Of a stretch of 30,714 bases of DNA, positions 23,857 to 30,714 are shown one piece after another. Each line of letters begins with the position of its first letter. The stretch's first letter is position 1. The translations under genes and the position numbers were made by a program. The notes beneath the pieces are model-generated. The model was not told where the DNA came from and searched no databases. It was given only the letters and a program-made list of their open reading frames with translations. The DNA comes from Sphingobacterium tenebrionis (GTDB lineage Bacteria; Bacteroidota; Bacteroidia; Sphingobacteriales; Sphingobacteriaceae), in the NCBI RefSeq assembly GCF_037126265.1, contig NZ_JAYLLN010000045.1, positions 1 to 30,714 on the forward strand. The letters are read 5' to 3'.

Positions 23857-25005
23857 TTATTTTCCCAACGCTTGTTCCAAGTCAGCGATTAAATCTTCCG
23901 CATCCTCTACCCCAACGGACAATCGCAATAAATTATCTACCACACCCACTTTTTCACGAGCTTCCTTGGGAATAGATCCGTGGGTCATGGTGGCAGGATG
24001 GTTGATCAGTGACTCTACACCACCTAGCGATTCGGCCAAGGTAAACACCTTGAATTGCGAAGCGATTCGGAATGTTTCCTGCAGATCAGCACCTTTCAAT
24101 ACAATGGAAACCATTCCTCCGAAGTCCTTCATCTGTTTTTTGGCCACCTCATGACCTGGATGGTCTGTAAATCCTGGCCAGTAAATCTTTTCGATCTTAG
24201 GATGATTTTTAAGGTATTCAGCGACTGCCCTTCCATTTTCACAATGTGCTCTCATCCGAAGATGTAAGGTTTTTATACCACGTAACACCAAGAATGCGTC
24301 CTGAGGACCTGGAGTTCCACCACAGGCATTATAATAAAACCATAATTGTTTATATAGCTCTTCATCATTGACGATCAATGCGCCCATGACCACATCGGAG
24401 TGACCTCCCAGATATTTGGTCACGGAATGCATAACGATGTCAGCTCCCAGATCCAATGGATTCTGTAAGTAAGGCGATGCAAAGGTATTATCTACTGCAT
24501 ATAAGGCATTGCTTGCTTTTGCGATTTCAGCAATAGCGGCAATATCTGCCAATTTTAAGGTCGGATTGGTCGGTGTTTCTACCCAGATCAACTTGGTCTT
24601 ATCGCTCACCGCTGCCCTTACCGCCTCTGGATCGGAGGTATTCACAAATTTAAATACGATTCCCAATGGCTCGTAAACCTTGGTAAAAATACGGTAAGAA
24701 CCACCATATAGATCATCACCGGTTACCACTTCATCGCCCGGTTTCAATAAACGCAATACACAATCGGTAGCCGCCATCCCACTGGAAAAGGCTAAACCGT
24801 GTTTTCCGTTTTCTAAAGCCGCAAGGCAATCTTCCAATGCTTTACGGGTAGGGTTGGTACCTCTGGAGTACTCAAATCCTTTATGGTCGCCTGGCGATTT
24901 TTGTTGGTAAGTTGATGTTTGGTATATCGGAGTCATTACCGCCCCTGTTGTAGGGTCTGATTCTTGACCAGCATGAATTGCTTTGGTTGCAAACTTATAA
25001 TTCAT
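23857..25005 (-). CDS. metB: cystathionine gamma-synthase (PLP, Cys/Met metabolism)
   Basis: A 380-residue fold-type I PLP enzyme. PLP lysine K197 in HSVTKYLGGHSD; phosphate-binding YSRGTNPT (Y47, R49); SSGMAA loop; D172 in VDNTFASPYLQ. The C-terminal AESLGGVESLINHPATMTH is close to E. coli MetB (SLGGTESLI..ATMTH), which favours gamma-synthase joining cysteine and an acylated homoserine. Cystathionine gamma-lyase has the same fold and cannot be excluded. An open extension reaches 25068 but overlaps the upstream gene; MNYKFATKAIHAGQ at 25005 is the usual family start. It follows the NAD(P)-binding gene by 28 bases. Confidence 0.9.
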   Translation of the reverse strand: MNYKFATKAIHAGQESDPTTGAVMTPIYQTSTYQQKSPGDHKGFEYSRGTNPTRKALEDCLAALENGKHGLAFSSGMAATDCVLRLLKPGDEVVTGDDLYGGSYRIFTKVYEPLGIVFKFVNTSDPEAVRAAVSDKTKLIWVETPTNPTLKLADIAAIAEIAKASNALYAVDNTFASPYLQNPLDLGADIVMHSVTKYLGGHSDVVMGALIVNDEELYKQLWFYYNACGGTPGPQDAFLVLRGIKTLHLRMRAHCENGRAVAEYLKNHPKIEKIYWPGFTDHPGHEVAKKQMKDFGGMVSIVLKGADLQETFRIASQFKVFTLAESLGGVESLINHPATMTHGSIPKEAREKVGVVDNLLRLSVGVEDAEDLIADLEQALGK

Positions 25006-25033
25006 ATCTGTAAATTTTAATCTGACTAAGTTA

Positions 25034-25867
25034 TTAAAAATACAATGGAGAAGGATATTTAAATCCATAATTCAACTCCTGTGCGATTTTATTGCCTGAA
25101 ACGATCTTCTGAAAACTGTTTTCCGGTTGGAAACCGAGAGGCTTTTTATAACCGTATTTTTCTGCCGAGGCAAGGATTACTTCTTTTTTCAAAGGATGTT
25201 CAGGTGTTACCAGGTTATATATGGTTTCTTTTAAACCCTTGTGCAGTGCCTGATCCAGTACCCCACAAACATCTTCCAAATGGATAAAATTGGCAGGTTG
25301 ATCTCCAGTCTGGACGATTCTGTCCTCAAAATATTTTGCAAAAATGCGTTGTTTGCCAAATAGACCACCCAAGCGGAAGACATGGGTATTAGGTAATTTC
25401 AACATTGCTTCTTCTGCCATAAGTAATTTGGGGTTCAAGTGTGTTGTCTGATGATTGGATTCATCAAAAAAACCATCCATATCGGGATAGATGCCTACCG
25501 AACTCAGAAAAATATGTTGCTCGAATTCAAGTCTACTTAATAAAGAATAAACATTTGAAAATCGGATTTGGAGCTCTTCAACTGTATTTCTATTGGTTGC
25601 TGGAATGGATGTCAATATGAGATCAAAAGGACCGAAGTTTTTCAAGCTTTCCGCAAGAATATTTTCTGGGTTGGATTCTATTGTATTGGACGCCTTATTT
25701 ATTGCTCCATCAAAATTATGGACATAGGCAAAAATACCATCGTTTTTAAGGCGATGGTATTTTTCTTCAGTAGTCGTGGTCGCCCAGACTTGATTCATAT
25801 TTTTAAGCTGTAGATGGGCAAACTCTTCGGCCAACCATCCACAGCCCAATATCAAAATTCTTTTCAT
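25034..25867 (-). CDS. YeeZ-like NAD(P)-binding epimerase/dehydratase-family protein
   Basis: 277 residues with an N-terminal Rossmann fold: ILILGCGWLAEEFAHL (residues 4-19) is the G-x-G-W-L form seen in YeeZ and related atypical extended SDR proteins. The strand LILTSIPATN and the active-site-like LSSVGIYPD follow, then VFRLGGLFG and a nucleotide/substrate region NFIHLEDVCGVLDQAL. No YxxxK pair is obvious in the standard place. Substrate unknown. Its ATG overlaps the proS stop by one base (TAATG), so the two are translated together. Confidence 0.85.
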   Translation of the reverse strand: MKRILILGCGWLAEEFAHLQLKNMNQVWATTTTEEKYHRLKNDGIFAYVHNFDGAINKASNTIESNPENILAESLKNFGPFDLILTSIPATNRNTVEELQIRFSNVYSLLSRLEFEQHIFLSSVGIYPDMDGFFDESNHQTTHLNPKLLMAEEAMLKLPNTHVFRLGGLFGKQRIFAKYFEDRIVQTGDQPANFIHLEDVCGVLDQALHKGLKETIYNLVTPEHPLKKEVILASAEKYGYKKPLGFQPENSFQKIVSGNKIAQELNYGFKYPSPLYF

Positions 25868-27339
25868 TAATAAGCCTTTGCGAAAAGCACTCTTTTATTA
25901 GAAGGTTTACCAGTGAAAATACAAACACCTTCTTCGTCTTTTGCATCCAATGGAATACAACGGATAGTTGCTTTGGTTTCCTCTTTCACACGTTTCTCCG
26001 TTTCTACGGTTCCATCCCAATGACAGGAAATAAAGCCACCCTTTTCTTCCAAAACCTGTTTGAACTCATCATATGAATTAACTTCAGTAATATGGGTATC
26101 TCTGAAGTTCAATGCTTTTTGGTAAATATTATCTTGGATTTCATCTAGCAACCCAATGATTCGTTCTGCCAAACCATTTTGTTCTACTGTTTCTTTCGTC
26201 TGGGTATCGCGACGGGCAAGTTCTACAGTTCCATTCTGCATATCACGTGCACCAACAGCTACGCGCAATGGAACACCTTTCAATTCCCATTCTGCGAATT
26301 TGAATCCTGGACGTTGGGTATCGCGGTCGTCGTATTTTACGGAGATACCTTGCGCTTTAAGGGAACTGTTCAACTGATCCACGAAGGCATCAATATTCGC
26401 CTTTTCCTCCTCCGTTTTAAATATAGGTACAATGACCACCTGGATAGGTGCCAATTTTGGAGGCAATACCAATCCTTGGTCGTCGGAATGCGCCATGATC
26501 AATGCGCCCATCAAACGTGTGGAAACACCCCAAGAAGTTGCCCATACGTAGTCCAACTTGCCTTCTTTGGATGTGAATTTCACATCAAAAGCTTTTGCAA
26601 AGTTTTGTCCAAGGAAATGGGAAGTTCCTGCCTGTAATGCTTTTCCATCCTGCATCAATGCTTCGATACAAAGGGTATCAAGCGCTCCTGCAAAACGCTC
26701 ATTCTCGGTTTTACGACCGCGAACCACCGGAACAGCTAAGGTTCCTTCTGCGAATTCTGCATATACTTCCAACATTTGTTCTGCTTCGGCGATCGCTTCT
26801 TCCTGGGTAGCATGTGCGGTATGTCCCTCCTGCCATAGGAATTCGGCAGTTCTCAGGAATAAACGCGTACGCATTTCCCAACGAACCACATTGGCCCATT
26901 GGTTGACCAGAATAGGAAGGTCACGGTAGGATTCGATCCAGCCTCTGTAGGTATTCCAGATAATGGTTTCAGAAGTTGGACGAACGATAAGCTCTTCTTC
27001 CAGTTTAGCCTCTTCATCAACAACTATCTTACCATTGCCATCATTTTTTAGACGGTAATGGGTTACCACAGCACATTCGGTAGCAAAACCTTCTACGTGG
27101 GAAGCTTCTTTGGAAAAGAATGATTTGGGGATAAATAAGGGGAAATAGGCGTTTGAGTGGCCTGTTTCTTTGAAACGCTTATCCAGGATCGCTTGCATGC
27201 GCTCCCAAATCGCATATCCGTATGGCTTGATGACCATACATCCCCTTACTGCAGAATACTCTGCAAGATCTGCCTTAATGACTAGATCGTTGTACCATTG
27301 TGAATAATCCTCACTACGGCTTGTAATTCCTTTACTCAT
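25867..27339 (-). CDS. proS: prolyl-tRNA synthetase, archaeal/eukaryote-type (ProS type 3)
   Basis: 490 residues, class II synthetase that charges tRNA-Pro. The N-terminus (EDYSQWYNDLVIKADLAEYS, then GCMVIKPYGYAIWE), the motif 2 region RPTSETIIWNTYRGWI...RWEMRTRLFLRTAEFLWQEGH and motif 3 (GVSTRLMGALIMAHSDDQGL) are those of type 3 ProRS. The bacterial editing insertion is absent. The C-terminal anticodon and extra domain ends in the conserved Tyr (FAKAY). This type is usual in Bacteroidota. It diverges from the low-complexity lipoprotein gene and leads the operon with the YeeZ-like gene and perhaps metB. Confidence 0.97.
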   Translation of the reverse strand: MSKGITSRSEDYSQWYNDLVIKADLAEYSAVRGCMVIKPYGYAIWERMQAILDKRFKETGHSNAYFPLFIPKSFFSKEASHVEGFATECAVVTHYRLKNDGNGKIVVDEEAKLEEELIVRPTSETIIWNTYRGWIESYRDLPILVNQWANVVRWEMRTRLFLRTAEFLWQEGHTAHATQEEAIAEAEQMLEVYAEFAEGTLAVPVVRGRKTENERFAGALDTLCIEALMQDGKALQAGTSHFLGQNFAKAFDVKFTSKEGKLDYVWATSWGVSTRLMGALIMAHSDDQGLVLPPKLAPIQVVIVPIFKTEEEKANIDAFVDQLNSSLKAQGISVKYDDRDTQRPGFKFAEWELKGVPLRVAVGARDMQNGTVELARRDTQTKETVEQNGLAERIIGLLDEIQDNIYQKALNFRDTHITEVNSYDEFKQVLEEKGGFISCHWDGTVETEKRVKEETKATIRCIPLDAKDEEGVCIFTGKPSNKRVLFAKAY

Positions 27340-27420
27340 TCTTTAATTGAAAATTATATTATCAAAATATGCGTTAAATTGCTGTTGAGCAGCATTTTTT
27401 ACAAAAATAAAAATATTTAG

Positions 27421-27459
27421 TATTTTTGAGTGTTTGATTAAACCCCGCAATTAATTTTG
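27421..27459 (+). promoter_or_regulatory. candidate -7 elements for the low-complexity lipoprotein
   Basis: TATTTTTG (27421-27428) and TAATTTTG (27452-27459) both fit TAnnTTTG on the plus strand. Their -33 places are poor: TTA at N19 for the first, TTG at only 15 bases for the second. The 174-base gap between divergent genes also has TATTTTTG on the minus strand (27409-27402), which could serve proS. Confidence 0.4.
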
Positions 27460-27513
27460 CGTCTAAGATAATAAATAAGTACTGTATTATCGAAATTTAA
27501 CTGTTTTAGCATC

Positions 27514-28758
27514 ATGAAAAACAAGAAGATATTAATGGGATGGTTAGCTTTAGCATTCGTTGCTTTCTTAAGCTCCTGTTCGACAAGCCAACAGACAGTG
27601 TATCGCGACGATGTTTATAATAACCGGGATACACGTGGTGTATACCAGAGCCCAGACTACTATTATACCGATGAAGTAGGTGGTGAGACCATCGCTGAAT
27701 CGGAATATTATGCGGATGAATATTCTGACGAAGCATACGTTGATGGCGAATTCGAAGAATTGGAATATGCAAACCGCATCAACAGATTCTATTATAACAC
27801 GCCAGGAATGGGATATTATGATCCTTTCTTTGACCCATGGTATGGCTATGGCCTTGGTTTCGGATGGAACTCCGGTTTCGGATGGAGCATTGGCATGGGC
27901 TGGGGATGGGGATATCCTTGGCATGGATACGGCTGGGGATGGAACAGGCCCTACTATGGTTATGGATGGGACTATCCGTATAATGGCGGATGGGCTAATC
28001 CTTGGTATGGATACGGCTCTTACTATGGAGGCGGATACTGGGGATATAACTCCTACTACAGCCAGTGGGGAAATCCTTACTACAACGTAAGAAACAATGG
28101 CAACCGAAATTATCGTACGCCATCTGACCGTAGCCAACGTATCTATAGCAATGCTGGTGGTAGTCGTTCTTCCGTAATTGCAAGGGACCGTTCAGGAAGA
28201 ATCCAGACTGGTCGTGCGGCTACAGATAGAAGCTCCCGCGTAGGATCTACATCAAGATCTGGTGAAAGAGGTACCGTGAGCAGAAGCAACGATAGAATCA
28301 ACAACAATAGAGGTACAACTTCCCGTTCAGAAGGTATCAGAGGTACAACTTCTACCAACCGTTCTCAAGGAACCACTTCCCGTACACAAGGGACAACACG
28401 TTCTCAAGGAACTACTACCAGAGGTACTTCATCTAGATCGGAAGGGATCAATAGATCAAACCCTACTACTAGACCACAAGGAAATGTAGGCAGAACACAG
28501 CCATCATCATCCAGAGGTACGGTAGATAGAACACCAACCAGTAGATCTCAAGGCGTTCGTCAAACACCGAGCACCTCTAATAGGTCTCAACCTACTTCCA
28601 GAAGTTCAGAGCCATCTCGTTCATCAGGTAGTTTTGACAGAGGAAGCAGCATGGGAAGCGGTTCTTCAGGCTCAAGCATGAGCAGCGGCCGAAGTGGTGG
28701 CGGTTCTTCTTCATCCTCTTCAGGTAGCGGAAGAAGCGGCGGAGGCAGCAGACGTTAA
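27514..28758 (+). CDS. low-complexity lipoprotein: Gly/Tyr/Trp-rich middle, Ser/Arg/Thr-rich tail
   Basis: 414 residues. Lipobox FLSSC (Cys22) predicts a lipid anchor. Residues 23-95 are acidic and Tyr-rich. Residues about 96-200 are almost only Gly, Tyr, Trp, Pro, Asn and Ser (for example YGYGLGFGWNSGFGW). From about 205 to the end the chain is basic and repetitive, with many SRSQGTT and RGTT units, closing in a poly Ser/Gly stretch and RR. No enzyme motif is visible; the make-up is that of a disordered, sticky surface or envelope protein. Similar proteins occur in Bacteroidota without known function, as far as I recall. The gene is flanked by a hairpin at 28778. Confidence 0.85.
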   Translation: MKNKKILMGWLALAFVAFLSSCSTSQQTVYRDDVYNNRDTRGVYQSPDYYYTDEVGGETIAESEYYADEYSDEAYVDGEFEELEYANRINRFYYNTPGMGYYDPFFDPWYGYGLGFGWNSGFGWSIGMGWGWGYPWHGYGWGWNRPYYGYGWDYPYNGGWANPWYGYGSYYGGGYWGYNSYYSQWGNPYYNVRNNGNRNYRTPSDRSQRIYSNAGGSRSSVIARDRSGRIQTGRAATDRSSRVGSTSRSGERGTVSRSNDRINNNRGTTSRSEGIRGTTSTNRSQGTTSRTQGTTRSQGTTTRGTSSRSEGINRSNPTTRPQGNVGRTQPSSSRGTVDRTPTSRSQGVRQTPSTSNRSQPTSRSSEPSRSSGSFDRGSSMGSGSSGSSMSSGRSGGGSSSSSSGSGRSGGGSRR

Positions 28759-28777
28759 TCAAACTTAACATATATAC

Positions 28778-28809
28778 ATATAGCCAATATAGATTTATAT
28801 TGGCTATAT
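28778..28809 (+). terminator. AT-rich stem-loop after the low-complexity lipoprotein
   Basis: ATATAGCCAATATA-gatt-TATATTGGCTATAT is a perfect 14-bp inverted repeat 20 bases past the stop. The stem is mostly A-T and only a broken T run follows, so it is a weak terminator or an mRNA 3' end stabiliser. Confidence 0.6.
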
Positions 28810-28861
28810 ATTTATCCTATTAACCCAAATTTTCTTTTTATCAAAACGATATTGTATATCT

Positions 28862-30418
28862 ATGAAAAAATATATACTTCCAGTCGCTTTTCTAACTTTA
28901 TTATCTGTTCAGTCGGCATTTGGCCAATCCATTTTTGATGATGCAAAAATTCTATCATTGGATGAATCCAATGGTACAGCACGTTTCAAGGCATTAGGCG
29001 GTGTGAATACCTCCTTAGGAGGTGACATCAGTTCCGTATCTGGCAACCCTGCCGGATTAGGTTTTTTTGGACAGTCGGATGCGTCGATATCCTTCAACAT
29101 GTTGAACAATAACAACAAGACCAGTTTTTATGGTCAGAACCAAAATAAGAATTTCGCCAAATTTGGGGTTGATAATGTCGGTATTGTTTTGGCATTTCCA
29201 ACTGCTTATAATCAAGATGTGGGTTGGCAGAACTTTAACATTGGAATAAGTGTTAACAGGCAGAACAACTACAATGATAAAGTGGTTTATAGTGGCATTA
29301 ACTCGGAAAACACTTTAGTACAATCCCTTACGGATGCAATGTTTGGATCGCCCTCATTTACCAATGATTTTAAAAGATCTTACTTGGTAGAAGCCTTCGG
29401 AGATAATCCAAAAGAGTATTTTCCGATTGCTTTGGAAGGAGATCCGAAGGGGCAACAGGTTAATATCCTATCTGGCGGCCACAAATACATAAACAACTTT
29501 TCTATTGGAGCAAATTACAGCCATAATTTTTATATCGGTGCTGGTGTTGGGTTATTGGCGTATCAGAACTCCTATAGCAGGGACGTGTATGAACGAGGAT
29601 GGACAAAGACTACAGAAGAGATTAGTCCAGACAACCCAGATTCTCCGTTCTTAAGGCCAGGATCGGTTCAGAATTCCTATACGGATATTAATTATGCGCT
29701 AACCGATCGTTATTCTAGCGAATCTACTGGATATGGTGCAAATTTTAATATCGGGATGATCTTAAAGCCATCGTGGGATTGGAACTTTGGATTGACCTTT
29801 ACCTCTCCTACTTGGACCACGATTAAATTTGATGATTATTTGGATACCCAAGCGGAATATTATCAAGATGATAAAACAACGAATCAGATCCGTCCGAAAT
29901 ATATTTCTGAAGTAGGTGGAGAAAGTCGGGATTATTCTATTATTTCTCCATGGAAAACAGCTATTGGACTAACTAAATTCTTTGGAAGAGGCTTGATATC
30001 TGCGGATTTGGAGTTTGTGGGATATGATAATGTGAAGTATGTAAATGAGGCTTACAATTCGAATTCTGCGGATGAGCATGCTATCAATATGGATCTGAAG
30101 AATATTTTCAAAAGTAATTTTAATTTCCGTGCTGGTGCAGAGTATGTATTTACGGATAGGTTTACAGGTAGGGCAGGATTTAATTATTTGGGCTCGCCTT
30201 ATGAGGATACAAGCAAAGGCAGTTATATTGGATCGTTGGGATTGGGATATATTTTCCCTAACGCGATGTATATTGATTTAACGGCCATGCAGTATGAAAG
30301 TTCGACCTATTATGATGTGACGTATACATTGGATGATATCTGGAAATCTCCTGCTCCGGAAGCAGAGATTAAGAATAGTAGGACTAATGTGGTAATGACA
30401 TTAGGGGTGAAGTTTTAG
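28862..30418 (+). CDS. outer membrane beta-barrel protein, OmpP1/FadL/TodX-like
   Basis: 518 residues with a Sec signal peptide (MKKYILPVAFLTLLSVQSAFGQ). Right after it come ARFKALGGVNTSLGGDIS and VSGNPAGLGFF, the S-x-NPAGL segment typical of OmpP1/FadL-type transporters in Bacteroidota (some annotated as hemin receptors). The rest alternates aromatic and polar residues in strands, and the chain ends in VVMTLGVKF, with the final Phe that serves as a BAM insertion signal. It would form a membrane channel for hydrophobic compounds; the substrate is unknown. It is followed by family A and B repeats. Confidence 0.9.
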   Translation: MKKYILPVAFLTLLSVQSAFGQSIFDDAKILSLDESNGTARFKALGGVNTSLGGDISSVSGNPAGLGFFGQSDASISFNMLNNNNKTSFYGQNQNKNFAKFGVDNVGIVLAFPTAYNQDVGWQNFNIGISVNRQNNYNDKVVYSGINSENTLVQSLTDAMFGSPSFTNDFKRSYLVEAFGDNPKEYFPIALEGDPKGQQVNILSGGHKYINNFSIGANYSHNFYIGAGVGLLAYQNSYSRDVYERGWTKTTEEISPDNPDSPFLRPGSVQNSYTDINYALTDRYSSESTGYGANFNIGMILKPSWDWNFGLTFTSPTWTTIKFDDYLDTQAEYYQDDKTTNQIRPKYISEVGGESRDYSIISPWKTAIGLTKFFGRGLISADLEFVGYDNVKYVNEAYNSNSADEHAINMDLKNIFKSNFNFRAGAEYVFTDRFTGRAGFNYLGSPYEDTSKGSYIGSLGLGYIFPNAMYIDLTAMQYESSTYYDVTYTLDDIWKSPAPEAEIKNSRTNVVMTLGVKF

Positions 30419-30443
30419 ATTTGTTGTTTTTTTGCTGCTGGGG

Positions 30444-30626
30444 CATTGTGAGGAGGCTAACATCGTCATTGCGAGGAAGCTAACATCGTCATTGCGAGGA
30501 GGCACGACGAAGCAATCTTTCGATTAGCATAAGCTCTAAACCTTTCTTTTTTTGTCATCCTGAGCGTAGTCGAAGGATCTGTACGATAGTAAACGAACAG
30601 ATGCTTCGACTACGCTACCAATGACA
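30444..30626. repeat. family A copies followed by a family B inverted repeat
   Basis: Three direct family A starts (about 30444, 30464 and 30487), the last running to GAAGCAATCTTTCGATTAG as in the copy at 18739-18774. Then family B: 30553-30582 (TGTCATCCTGAGCGTAGTCG...) pairs with 30597-30626 with about 5 mismatches in 30. The block starts about 25 bases past the stop of the outer membrane protein gene. Confidence 0.88.
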
Positions 30627-30662
30627 TGTTGTATAACCTATTGTTAATCAGGTCAATGTATC

Positions 30663-30713
30663 TTATCTAATTTCATATCGAACTCCAGTGCCAACCTGTT
30701 TAGGTACTTTTCC
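30663..30713 (-). CDS. possible last 16 codons of a minus-strand gene cut by the window edge
   Basis: The minus strand from 30713 reads GKVPKQVGTGVRYEIR and then a TAA at 30665-30663. The end GVRYEIR resembles the last strand of Bacteroidota outer membrane proteins, and a convergent gene here would match the repeat's habit of lying at 3' ends. Too short to be sure. Confidence 0.35.
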   Translation of the reverse strand, partial: GKVPKQVGTGVRYEIR

Positions 30714-30714
30714 T

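Noticed and set aside
27568..28137. A 189-codon antisense frame, Ile/Val/Ser-rich
   Set aside because: It mirrors the Gly/Tyr/Trp repeats of the plus-strand lipoprotein; low-complexity DNA keeps several frames open. The plus frame has a signal peptide and lipobox.
1..30714. tRNA, rRNA, riboswitch, phage or transposase genes
   Set aside because: I looked for cloverleaf ends, integrase/transposase motifs and long conserved leaders and saw none; a covariance-model scan would be needed to be certain about small RNAs.

Overview
The window reads as ordinary chromosome from a member of the Bacteroidota, most likely the Sphingobacteriaceae (Sphingobacterium/Pedobacter type). The signs are promoters of the form TTG-N19-TAnnTTTG, few Shine-Dalgarno sites, many lipoproteins, an archaeal/eukaryote-type ProRS, an OmpP1/FadL-type outer membrane protein, and ClpC, EttA and RecN of Bacteroidota type. 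No rRNA, tRNA, IS, phage or CRISPR array was found.

Layout. 1-708 holds no convincing gene: two minus-strand promoter candidates point off the left edge, and there is a nested inverted repeat. 709-6397 (minus) is a tripartite drug-efflux operon: membrane fusion lipoprotein, RND permease and outer membrane factor. The last two are read as one 1521-codon frame, joined exactly at a 7-A run. 6505-11358 (minus) holds a small membrane protein with its own promoter, then ccoS, ccoI, hemN and a small protein that looks like half of a D-lactate dehydrogenase with a Cys-rich tail. Upstream of these are a promoter and a GTGA-N6-TCAC box. 11466-15400 (minus) holds a response regulator fused to a CRP/FNR domain, a FixL-like heme-PAS histidine kinase and ettA. 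15568-18694 (plus) is clpC, a terminator and a small lipoprotein. recN (minus) follows a repeat hairpin. 20610-23349 (plus) is a SprT-like protein, an M28 peptidase lipoprotein and a four-helix membrane protein. 23500-27339 (minus) is a small membrane protein, cystathionine gamma-synthase, a YeeZ-like NAD(P)-binding protein and proS. 27514-30418 (plus) is a low-complexity lipoprotein and an OmpP1/FadL-type protein. Repeats follow, then possibly the last codons of a minus-strand gene.

How it fits together. The centre of the window looks like a low-oxygen control module. A soluble kinase with the FixL heme-ligand pattern would phosphorylate a regulator combining FixJ-like receiver and FixK/FNR-like DNA-binding parts. 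That regulator has no Fe-S cysteines. A CRP/FNR-type palindrome lies directly downstream of it, in front of genes for anaerobic heme synthesis (hemN) and cbb3 oxidase copper loading and assembly (ccoI, ccoS). The cbb3 structural genes are not in the window. The least explained part is the LDH-like half-protein at the head of that operon.

Two repeat families (CGTCATTGCGAGGA... and TGTCATCCTGAGCG...) occur at three places, each just past the 3' ends of genes.
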